A stretch of 64,000 nt of DNA, taken from positions 372,001-436,000 of the forward strand of contig NZ_AP025515.1 of the NCBI RefSeq assembly GCF_024347655.1. The letters run 5' to 3'. The translations under genes and the position numbers were made by a program. The stretch is from Vibrio toranzoniae (GTDB lineage: Bacteria; Pseudomonadota; Gammaproteobacteria; Enterobacterales; Vibrionaceae). The notes beneath the pieces were generated by a model. The model saw nothing but the letters and a program-made list of their open reading frames with translations, was not told the DNA's origin and ran no database searches. This document shows positions 9,309-16,883 of this stretch, piece by piece; position 1 is the first letter of the stretch, and each line of letters opens with the position of its first letter.

Positions 9309-9434
9309 AACTAACGCTAAGCTAAGTGGCTAACAAACCTGCCACCTGACTCAATTTGAACACCTTAAACACACAACTTAACCAAACCAAAAATGCCGAG
9401 CGTTTGTTAGTCCGTCTTAAGCGCTTTGTTAGTT
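9309..9434 (-). repeat. attC 17 (type II, of body A7)
   Basis: Cores AACTAAC and GTTAGTT, 126 bp. It begins like type I but then reads GTGGCTAACAAACCTGCC and has GCGTTTGTTAGTCCG in the other arm; called type II here. Confidence 0.9.
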
Positions 9435-9856
9435 TGCCACCGTGATGAAACTAGAGGTTTAGCGCCAAGGTGCTGAATTAGCAATGAAACTACTGGCTTT
9501 GAACACAAAAGTAAAACGGGCGGCTCAGAAGTTAAATCCAACCGACAAAACGCACTTGGCTAAGAAGCGACATACGACAAACAACCACGGTTTGAAGCGC
9601 TTTAACTGGCAAAGGATTCGTTCGACTAACCTGACAACCACGTGCGACCAAGCTATTTATAAGCACCTTAGCCGCCAAGACAAAGAAAACGCACCAACGA
9701 ACTAGTAACAATGTTAGAACCAGTAAATGACTAACGCACCGCAAACGCTTCCAATACAGTGCCACCGGAAAGTTCGTGAGATTGGAAAAGGGGCAGGTGA
9801 ATAGCTAGAACGCAGAACAAGGCTTTTAGACTACAAACGCTTTTCTGCCCTTTGCA
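9435..9856 (-). repeat. ORF-less cassette body A7
   Basis: Type A body, 422 bp, with the plus-strand 73-codon ORF intact (9484-9705). Confidence 0.85.
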
Positions 9857-9981
9857 AACTAACGCTAAGCTAAGTAGTGAGCAACGCAATACGAAGCCAC
9901 CGCATAACACCTTAAACACATAAATCAACGCATAGTGAAAATGCCACGTGTTGCGAATCTGCCTTAAGCGCTTTGTTAGTT
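9857..9981 (-). repeat. attC 18 (type I, of body A8)
   Basis: Cores AACTAAC and GTTAGTT, 125 bp. Confidence 0.9.
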
Positions 9982-10403
9982 TGCCACCGCGATGAAGCCA
10001 GAGGTTTAGTGCCAAGGTGCTGAATTAGCTATGAAACTACTGGCTTTGAACACAAAAGTAAAACGAACAGATTAGAATTTAAACTCAACCAACAAAACGC
10101 ACTTGGCTAAGAAGCGACAGACGACAAACAACGACGGTTTGAAGCACTTTAACTGACAAAGGATTCGTTCGACCAACCTGACAACCAAATATGATCAAGC
10201 CATTTGTTAACAAATTAGCTGCCAAGAAAAAGAAAACGCACCAAAGAACTCGCAACAATGTTAGAACCAGTAAGTGGCTAACTCACCGCAAACGCTTCCA
10301 ATACAGTGCCACCGGAAAGTTCGTGAGATTGAAAAACGAACAGGTGAATAGCTAGAACGTAGAACAACGCTTTTAGACCACAAACGCTTTTCTGCTCTTT
10401 GCA
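9982..10403 (-). repeat. ORF-less cassette body A8
   Basis: Type A body, 422 bp; the plus-strand ORF is stopped early (CGAACAGATTAG). Confidence 0.85.
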
Positions 10404-10528
10404 AACTAACGCTAAGCTAAGTAGTGAGCAACACAATACGAAGCCACCGCATAATACCTTAAACACATAAATCAACGCATACTAAAAATGCCACGCGTTG
10501 CGAATCTGCCTTAAGCGCTTTGTTAGTT
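10404..10528 (-). repeat. attC 19 (type I, of body A9)
   Basis: Cores AACTAAC and GTTAGTT, 125 bp; shares with attC 11 the rare ACACAATACG and CATAATACC forms. Confidence 0.9.
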
Positions 10529-10950
10529 TGCCACCACGATGAAGCCAAAGGCTTAGCGCCAAGATGCTGAATTAATGATGAAACTACTGGATTTAAACAC
10601 AAAGGTAAAACGGACAGCTCAGAAGTTAAACCCAACCAACAAAATGCACTTGGCTAAGAAGCGACAGACGACAAACAACGACGGTTTGACGTGCTTTAAC
10701 TGACAAAGGATTCGTTCGACCAACCTGACAACCAAATATGATCAAGCCATTTGTTAACAAATTAGCTGCCAAGAAAAAGAAAACGCACCAAAGAACTAGC
10801 AACAATGTTAGAACCAGTAAGTGACTCACTCACCGCAAACACTTCCGATATAGTGCCACCGGAGAGTTCGTGAGATTGGAGAAGGAACAGGTGGATAGCT
10901 AGAACGCAGAACAAGGCTTTTAGACTACAAACGCTTTTCTGCCCTTTGCA
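10529..10950 (-). repeat. ORF-less cassette body A9
   Basis: Type A body, same sequence as A4. Confidence 0.85.
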
Positions 10951-11077
10951 AACTAATCGCACTGTTAAGGTGTGAGTAACGCAATACAGAAGCTCACGCA
11001 TACCACCTTAAACACCGAACGCAACGCATAGTAAAAATGCCATGCGTTGCGAATCACTCTTAAACAGTTTGTTAGGC
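10951..11077 (-). repeat. attC 20 with a changed crossover core
   Basis: The end abutting body A9 reads AACTAATCGC where all similar junctions read AACTAACG. On the minus strand this turns the G^TTAGTT crossover core into ATTAGTT. The other core is normal (GTTAGGC). It belongs to the membrane-protein cassette at 11,072-11,737. Confidence 0.85.
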
Positions 11078-11737
11078 TTTAGATTTGATTAACAATGGTG
11101 AAAACTTAGGTAGTTCAATGCTATTTTCTTTAGCAACAGAAGAAACTTTAAAGTAAAAAGCTTCAAATTTTTCTAATGAATTAATTTGCCTATATTCAGA
11201 CCTTAAAAGCAAAAAATCCTGTGGTGTGACTGACGGTCTTATAATCTCTAAGGTTCTTTCAATATAATGGACAGTTTTATACTGATAAACGGACTCAAAT
11301 AACATATGGCCATACATTAAAGTTATTAGAAGAGATAACAAAGGTGTAACTATCTTATAAAACCTAATTTTCTTCAAGATTTTATCATTATCTAATTTTT
11401 TAGTCCGCACATTCATCTGCTTTGTCACTGAATACAGCTTAATTGTAAAAACCCAAGGAAAAACGATCATCATGATCATGATCATTACTGGAGTGAAAAT
11501 AGGAAGAAAGCCACCGACACCATTACCGATATTACCGTAAAGGCTATCAGCAAACCCTGAGAAAAAATAACTAGCAGCGGTAACAGTAAGATCTAATACC
11601 TTTAAACAGAAATCCTTTAGGAAATACTCCCAAAATCCACTTCCTAAAGCGCCTAAGAAAATAACACCGAAAATGGACTTCCATTTTTTACTATCTTTTT
11701 CACTGTCCCGAACTTGATTTTCCAACTTTAACCCCAT
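11072..11737 (-). CDS. Cassette membrane protein of unknown function
   Basis: A 221-residue protein starting MGLKLENQVRDSEKD at ATG 11,737. A charged N-terminus is followed by three or four hydrophobic segments (about residues 22-42, 78-103 and 125-148, with a possible one near 50-65). A soluble C-terminal domain of about 70 residues ends PKFSPLLIKSKA. The DNA is visibly more AT-rich than the core genes to the right, as expected for a captured gene. I do not recognise the family. Its right boundary core is GCCTAAC, matching its own attC core GTTAGGC. Confidence 0.75.
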   Translation of the reverse strand: MGLKLENQVRDSEKDSKKWKSIFGVIFLGALGSGFWEYFLKDFCLKVLDLTVTAASYFFSGFADSLYGNIGNGVGGFLPIFTPVMIMIMMIVFPWVFTIKLYSVTKQMNVRTKKLDNDKILKKIRFYKIVTPLLSLLITLMYGHMLFESVYQYKTVHYIERTLEIIRPSVTPQDFLLLRSEYRQINSLEKFEAFYFKVSSVAKENSIELPKFSPLLIKSKA

Positions 11738-11819
11738 AAAACTACTTATGTTTATTGATGAAATGCACTTAGTTGACTAGCATGATGCCATTATTAATTG
11801 AACTTTCCAAACCGGGGAA

Positions 11820-11945
11820 GCCTAACGCTAAGCTAAGTGGCTAACAAACCCGCCACCTGACTCAATTTGAACACCTTAAACACACAACTTAACCAAACCA
11901 AAAATGCCGAGCGTTTGTTAGTCCGTCTTAAGCGCTTTGTTAGTT
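11820..11945 (-). repeat. attC 21 (type II, of body A10)
   Basis: Cores GCCTAAC and GTTAGTT, 126 bp. Confidence 0.9.
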
Positions 11946-12368
11946 TGCCACCGCGATGAAACCAGAGGTTTAGCGCCAAGGTGCTGAATTGGCTACAAAA
12001 CTACTGGCTTTGAACACAAAAGTAAAACGGACAGCTCAGAATTCAAATCCAACCAACAAAACGCACTTGGTTAAGAAGCGACATACGACAAATGACCACG
12101 GTTTGAAGCGCTTTAACTGGCAAAGGATTCGTTCGACCAACCTGACAACCAAATATGACCAAGCCATTTGTTTACGAAATTAGTCACCAAAACAAAGAAA
12201 ATGCACCAACGAATTAGCAACAATGTTAGAACCAGTAAGTGACTCACTCACCGCAAACACTTCCAACATAGTGCCACCGGAAAGTTCGTGAGATTGGAAA
12301 ACGAACAGGTGAATAGCTAGAACGCAGAACAAAGCTTTTAGACCACAAACGCTTTTCTGCCCTTTGCA
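11946..12368 (-). repeat. ORF-less cassette body A10
   Basis: Type A body, 423 bp. The plus-strand ORF (11,989-12,183) has a shifted start (MATKLLALNTK) and stops early. Confidence 0.85.
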
Positions 12369-12494
12369 AACTAACGCTAAGCTAAGTGGCTAACAAACCT
12401 GCCACCCTACCCAATTTGAACACCTTAAACACACAACTTAACCAAACCAAAAATGCCGAGCGTTTGTTAGTCCGCCTTAAGCGCTTTGTTAGTT
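12369..12494 (-). repeat. attC 22 (type II, of body B2)
   Basis: Cores AACTAAC and GTTAGTT, 126 bp. Confidence 0.9.
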
Positions 12495-12885
12495 TGCCAC
12501 CACGATGAAGCCAGATGTTTAGCGCCAAGATACTGAATTAGTTGCGAAACTACTGGCTTTGAACGCAAAAGTAAAACGGGCAGCTCAGAATTCAAACCCA
12601 ACCAACAAAACGTACTTAGCTAAGAAGACTTTCGTAGATGCCGACAGCCACAAACACCATCTTTCAATGTTCCCGCTTAACTTTCAAAACCAAAGAAGCA
12701 GCGCGCAAGAACATTGAGAAATGAACCTTACTAACACGAAAGAAATGAGTAACACGGAAGCCAATTAACCGAAAACGGGTTACGCGAGATGCCTATTTCG
12801 ATGAAAAGTCTTTGGGAGATAACAGGTGAATAGCTAGAACGCAGAACAAGGCTCTTAGACCACAAATGCTTTTCTGCTCCTTGCA
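12495..12885 (-). repeat. ORF-less cassette body B2
   Basis: Type B body, 391 bp; the plus-strand frame is open but has no ATG (GCGAAACTACTG). Confidence 0.85.
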
Positions 12886-13011
12886 AACTAACGCCTTGCT
12901 AAGGTGTGAGTAACGCAATACAAAAGCTACCGCACGACGCCTTAATCACATAAGCCACCGCAAAGTAAAAATGCCACGCGTTACGAATCACTCTTAAGCA
13001 ATTTGTTAGTA
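12886..13011 (-). repeat. attC 23 (of body C)
   Basis: Cores AACTAAC and GTTAGTA, 126 bp. It starts GCCTTGCTAAGGTGTGAG, so it differs from types I and II. Confidence 0.9.
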
Positions 13012-13432
13012 CATGTGCTACTTCTATTTATGCGCTCCAAGATATTGAAAACTGAGATGATATGAAAGGCTTTGAACACTGAAGTGAGACGGGCAACTAC
13101 AAAACGTTACACCGATGAATAGGGGAAAGTTGGCTAGAAGAAAAACGCACTGAACTGCCCTACTTTCATTAGCTTCAAATTAGAAAAGGATTCTTTCCTC
13201 GTACTTCAACAGCCATACCAAAAGTAACCAAGGTTCTCTCAAAAGCCACCACGAAAATGAAGAAGCGCCAAATAAATAGGCTAAGAGTTAGAAGCCGTAA
13301 ACGGTGAAATCAAAGCGAACACTCCGCATATAGTGCCACCGGAAAGAACGTGAAAGGCACTAACTGAAAGGTGTAAAGACGAGCGCCAAAACAGATAAAC
13401 ACCAAAACTTATGACCTTTGATGTCAAACCCG
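13012..13432 (-). repeat. ORF-less cassette body C, diverged relative of type A
   Basis: A 421-bp body without a gene. It is mostly different from type A but lines up along its length: 'TGAAAGGCTTTGAACACTGAAGTGAGACGGGCA' near 13,071 mirrors the type A segment around GGCTTTGAACGCAAAAGT, and 13,331-13,346 (TAGTGCCACCGGAAAG) is an exact 16-nt match. The plus-strand frame is broken by a 5-nt deletion and stops. Confidence 0.75.
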
Positions 13433-13557
13433 TACTAACGCTAAGCTAAGTAGTGAGCAACGCAATACGAAGCCACCGCATAACACCTTAAACACATAAA
13501 TCAACGCATACTAAAAATGCCACGTGTTGCGAATCTGTCTTAAGCGCTTTGTTAGTT
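13433..13557 (-). repeat. attC 24 (type I, of body B3)
   Basis: Cores TACTAAC and GTTAGTT, 125 bp. Confidence 0.9.
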
Positions 13558-13948
13558 TGCCACCGCGATGAAGTCAAAGATTTAGCGCCAAGGTGCTGAA
13601 TTAGCAATGAAGCTACTGGCTTTGAATACAAAAGTAAAACTGACAGCTCAGAATTTAAACTCAACCAACAAAACAAACTTGGCTAAGAAGACTTTCGTAG
13701 ATGCCGACAGCCACAAGTGCAATTTTCAATGCTCATACTTAGCTTTCAAAACCAAAGAAGCAGCGCGCAAGAATATTGAGAAATGAACCTTACTAACACG
13801 AAAGAAATGAGTAACACGGAGGCCAACTAACCGAAAAACTGGCTACGCGAGATGCCTATTTCGATGAAAAGTCTTTGGGAAATAACAGGTGAATAGCTAG
13901 AGCGTAGAACAAGGTTCTTAGACTACAAACGCTTTTCTGCTCCTTGCA
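13558..13948 (-). repeat. ORF-less cassette body B3
   Basis: Type B body, 391 bp. A plus-strand ORF (13,607-13,786, 59 aa) ends with a natural-looking helix, FKTKEAARKNIEK; in B1 the same stretch is read in another frame. Confidence 0.8.
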
Positions 13949-14074
13949 AACTAACGCTAAGCTAAGTGGCTAACAAACCTGCCACCTGACTCAATTTGAA
14001 CACCTTAAACACACAACTTAACCAAACCAAAAATGCCGAGCGTTTGTTAGTTCGTCTTAAGCGCTTTGTTAGTT
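13949..14074 (-). repeat. attC 25 (type II, of body A11)
   Basis: Cores AACTAAC and GTTAGTT, 126 bp. Confidence 0.9.
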
Positions 14075-14496
14075 TGCCACCGCGATAAAACCAAAGGTTT
14101 AGCGCCAAGGTGCTGAATTAGCAATGAAACTACTGGCTTTGAACACAAAAGTAAAACGAACAGCTCAGAATTTAAACTCAACCAACAAAACGCACTTGGC
14201 TAAGAAGCGACATACGACAAACAACCACGGTTTGAAGCGCTTTAACTGGCAAAGGATTCGTTCGACCAACCTGACAACCAAATATGACCAAGCCATTTGT
14301 TTACTAATTAGCCGCCAAGACAAAGAAGACGCACCAAAGAACTAGTAACAATGTTAGAACCAGTAAGTGACTAACGCACCGTAAACGCTTCCAGCATAGT
14401 GCCACCGGAAAGCTCGTGAGATTGGAAAACGAACAGGTGAATAGCTAGAACGCAGAACAAAGATTTTAGACCACAAACGCTTTTCTGCCCTTTGCA
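14075..14496 (-). repeat. ORF-less cassette body A11
   Basis: Type A body, 422 bp, with the plus-strand 73-codon ORF intact (14,124-14,345). Confidence 0.85.
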
Positions 14497-14621
14497 AACT
14501 AACGATGAGTTAAGGCGTGAGCAACGCAATACATCAGTCACTGCAGACCCCGTAATCACTTATATCAACGCATAGTAAAAATGCCACGCGTTGTGAGTCG
14601 CTCTTGAACGTCTTGTTATAT
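14497..14621 (-). repeat. attC 26 (hairpin cassette H3)
   Basis: Cores AACTAAC and GTTATAT. Confidence 0.9.
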
Positions 14622-14901
14622 TAGTGACCAAAACTTCATGATATCGCACTATCAATCTTTCACGCGCTCAATTGCCCTTTGGACACGCAAAAATCGAAGC
14701 TGAGGCAGCGGAAAATGCCTTACCTCAAAGCACAGCTCGTTCTGATTTTAATCGCAAGCGTATTAACCAGACGAGCTGTGCTTTGAGGGTAGCATGAGAA
14801 TGCCCCCTGCTCACCCTTATTTTCGCTTGTAAGAGGCACACTCGATCTTACGTAATACTTTGAATTCAAAGCGTTACACCTTAAACTTAGTAAACGTCAC
14901 T
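14622..14901 (-). repeat. ORF-less hairpin cassette body H3
   Basis: Third copy of the 280-bp body. Stem arms lie at 14,723-14,739 and 14,772-14,788. Confidence 0.85.
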
Positions 14902-15029
14902 ATATAACGCCGCATTAAGTGGTGAGCAACGCAGACCACCGAACTCAAAGTATTGTGCCGTAAACACCTATTTTGAAGCAAACCAAAAATGCCGAGCGTT
15001 GGGAATCCGTCTTAAATGCTTTGTTATAT
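14902..15029 (-). repeat. attC 27
   Basis: Cores ATATAAC and GTTATAT, 128 bp; belongs to the HExxH gene cassette at 15,024-15,497. Confidence 0.9.
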
Positions 15030-15497
15030 TTTACTTTCTACGTAGCTTGGAACATCAATTTTTTGTCCACCTTGAGAAAAGTGGAGATCAAATGCATAAG
15101 CTAACTTCTCTAGCGGTGCTTCGTTATAACCAACACTTTGAACCTCGGTGATGTAGCGTTGCAAAAAGCCAATAGCACCAAAAGTCTTCCATTGGGCAAC
15201 ATGCACCAACTCGTGAAAATGCAAACGTAAGTTCTTGGCGACACTCGGAACAATATAGTAAGTGTTCTTGTATGTTATGCCTTGGACTTCCATATCAAGA
15301 AAATCACCTAGACCCGCTTGGCGTAATTCTGGAAAATTTGGTTTTGGGATACTATCAACGACTACAAAATATGAGTCAGCTAGAAACTCTTCAGAGTAAA
15401 AACCAGCAAATTCAGTCGCAAACAACGCACAACTTTGCCGTTGACTAGAAAACCTTTCATTAGTTAAATCAATCCATTCTTCGATTCTGTTTAGCAC
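15024..15497 (-). CDS. Cytoplasmic HExxH putative metallopeptidase-like protein
   Basis: A 157-residue protein. I start it at GTG 15,497 (VLNRIEEWIDLTN), which has GGAG six bases upstream; the longer open frame only reads through attC 28. Residues around 'LRLHFHELVHVAQWKTFG' contain HELVH, the HExxH zinc motif, followed by V-A-Q-W as in several short metallopeptidase-like families where the helix after the motif is conserved. A Glu some 17 residues later ('RYITEVQSVGYNEAPLE') could be the third ligand. There is no signal peptide, so it should act in the cytoplasm. Target unknown; activity inferred. Confidence 0.7.
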   Translation of the reverse strand: MLNRIEEWIDLTNERFSSQRQSCALFATEFAGFYSEEFLADSYFVVVDSIPKPNFPELRQAGLGDFLDMEVQGITYKNTYYIVPSVAKNLRLHFHELVHVAQWKTFGAIGFLQRYITEVQSVGYNEAPLEKLAYAFDLHFSQGGQKIDVPSYVESKI

Positions 15498-15513
15498 GAT
15501 GAACTCCAATAAA

Positions 15514-15640
15514 ATATAACGCCGCGTTAAGTGGTGAACAACGCGACCACCAAACCTAAACCATTGTGCCGTAAACACTAAAGCTAGTTCAAACCAAAAA
15601 TGCCAAGCGTTGTGAATCCGTCTTAAACGCTTTGTTATGT
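15514..15640 (-). repeat. attC 28
   Basis: Cores ATATAAC and GTTATGT, 127 bp; belongs to the small membrane-protein cassette. Confidence 0.9.
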
Positions 15641-15670
15641 GCGTACCACCCAAGTACGTGTTTACCTATT

Positions 15671-15916
15671 TCAGACCTGTCCGGACGCTCGCCGTTTTAA
15701 GTTATACCACTGGTAAATACCAAAAAATACGCCACCGACTAGCCAAACAACCAAATGTTTCAATACGTTCAAATTTAGAAAGCCATCACCAAATTGATCG
15801 TAAATGACTCCAGTTGCAATAAACATGATTAGACTAAATGGTAAACCTGTTTCAACTATGAACCGAACAAACCCCTTCCTCTTGGCTGCTAGCCAAAATG
15901 TGTCATCTATAGTCAT
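15671..15916 (-). CDS. Small two-TM cassette protein
   Basis: An 81-residue protein, MTIDDTFWLAAKRKG..., with two hydrophobic segments (about 16-40 and 50-72) and a basic tail (NLKRRASGQV), so probably an inner-membrane hairpin. I chose ATG 15,916 because AAGGAAGCGTA precedes it. The family is unknown to me. It is the sole gene between attC 28 and attC 29. Confidence 0.7.
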   Translation of the reverse strand: MTIDDTFWLAAKRKGFVRFIVETGLPFSLIMFIATGVIYDQFGDGFLNLNVLKHLVVWLVGGVFFGIYQWYNLKRRASGQV

Positions 15917-16011
15917 TACGCTTCCTTGTCCGCTGATATTAAACAAAAGTCACAAAATGTGTTGGATAGAATCTATTCAGACTACTCGCACTTACCTTGA
16001 ACCTTGAAAGC

Positions 16012-16108
16012 ACATAACGCCGCATTAAGGTGTGAGCAGCGCTTGGCTATACTTGAGCGAAGCGAAAGCGCCAAGCGTTGGGAATCACTCTTAAATGCTT
16101 TGTTATGC
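16012..16108 (-). repeat. attC 29 (short, 97 bp), last before the array end
   Basis: Cores ACATAAC and GTTATGC. It is almost the same sequence as attC 5, including the CTTGGCTATACTTGAGCG centre. Confidence 0.9.
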
Positions 16109-16501
16109 ATTTAGTCGTTCTTCGGGTGAAAAACTATCGTTCACAAACTTTAAGAATTCACAGCTTATAATTTTCGCTTGCTCCCAACCTAAATCACTAG
16201 AATCAACGACATAAAAGCCAGATATAACACCACCTGCAATTCTGGCCACGCAAATATTTCCATTACCATCTAAGCAAATTGGCATTGCGCCAAGCATATC
16301 GTGCTTTACCCCATAAATATCTTCGCCGTATATCTCCGACAAAGAGAAGAACTGTAACTCTTTGAACCCAAAATAGACTATAGGGCCATCGCTAACACGC
16401 CACCAATTCAACATACTTTCAGGAAGAGTCATTTGAAATATAGTTTCTAACTTGTGTATTTCTTCCTGATTTGCGCCTACAGGTCTATCTATAAATTCCA
16501 T
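16103..16501 (-). CDS. SUKH/SMI1-KNR4-like protein
   Basis: A 132-residue protein. 'IHKLETIFQMTLPESMLNWWRVSDGPIVYFG' matches the SUKH-fold opening (a helix, LPxxM/YxxF/W, then a short acidic-Gly turn), and 'AMPICLDGNGNICVAR' matches the core 'I.dGnGd.i..' strand pair. The C-terminus has 'CEFLKFVNDSF'. Known: many SUKH proteins are immunity proteins to polymorphic toxins, others have scaffold roles. No toxin is encoded beside it, so an immunity role is only possible. ATG 16,501 follows AGGGGG at good spacing. It is the first cassette of the array in reading direction. Confidence 0.8.
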   Translation of the reverse strand: MEFIDRPVGANQEEIHKLETIFQMTLPESMLNWWRVSDGPIVYFGFKELQFFSLSEIYGEDIYGVKHDMLGAMPICLDGNGNICVARIAGGVISGFYVVDSSDLGWEQAKIISCEFLKFVNDSFSPEERLNA

Positions 16502-16508
16502 GAAGCCC

Positions 16509-16535
16509 CCTGATGCATAACAGTTATTAGACCGA
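16509..16535. other. Right end of the cassette array, simple attI-like junction
   Basis: GCATAAC at 16,515-16,521 is the start core (GTTATGC on the minus strand) of the SUKH cassette. To its right the sequence reads AGTTATTAGACCG and has no attC arms. So one side is a cassette start and the other is chromosomal flank, as at attI or at a secondary integration site. Confidence 0.65.
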
Positions 16536-16883
16536 AAAATTCTACATTTTGTCCCTGAAACAATTCTGTCTAGTAATCTATCCAGATCAAGGCGAGTCTA
16601 ATAAACTATTTAATAACAGTACCTTACTGATTAACTTGCGCAATAGATGTGACTAAATACAGATTTTATCTATAAAACATCAGAAAAATGCAGAAAACGA
16701 ATGACTAGGTCGCTGTATGGCAATGAACGACCACACCTTGGGTGTCATGTACCCAAAATAATGCCAACATGATTGTCGGCATTACGATATAAATATGAGT
16801 GGCTTAGAGATAGTCTCTAACTTGGGCGAGTAGCCGCAATATATAGACCCTTGGGTTATTGCTCTATATTACGAAGGTGTCTT
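16522..16883. other. Array flank without a gene
   Basis: There is no ORF of note and no part of an integrase gene that I can recognise. It holds several small palindromes: TTGGGT/ACCCAA at about 16,738-16,757, ATGCCAACA/TTGTCGGCAT at about 16,761-16,783, and TTAGAGA/TCTCTAA at about 16,804-16,820. A larger imperfect hairpin (ATATAGA...TCTATAT with inner ACCC/GGGT, about 16,838-16,869) may end leftward nasA transcription. Confidence 0.5.

Larger units (their letters stand above)
1..16521 (-). other. Sedentary chromosomal integron cassette array (29 attC sites)
   Basis: Seen: VCR-like sites recur every 0.4-1.1 kb. Each reads on the minus strand from a TAACAAAGC-type end to a GCGTTA-type end, and every convincing gene lies on the minus strand just before such a site. 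Cassette ends match within a unit: for the last cassette, its start core GTTATGC (near 16,521) is the complement of the left core of its own attC (16,102-16,108). Known: this is the layout of Vibrio superintegrons. Inferred: the array reads leftward, so the attI side should be on the right. It continues beyond the left window edge. Confidence 0.95.

Noticed and set aside
912..14621. CRISPR array
   Set aside because: The repeats are about 125 bp, spaced by about 280-740 bp of mostly related DNA, with integron core sites; this is an attC array.
1..16521. Insertion sequences
   Set aside because: No transposase ORF or terminal inverted repeats with target duplications; the repeated units begin and end at attC cores.
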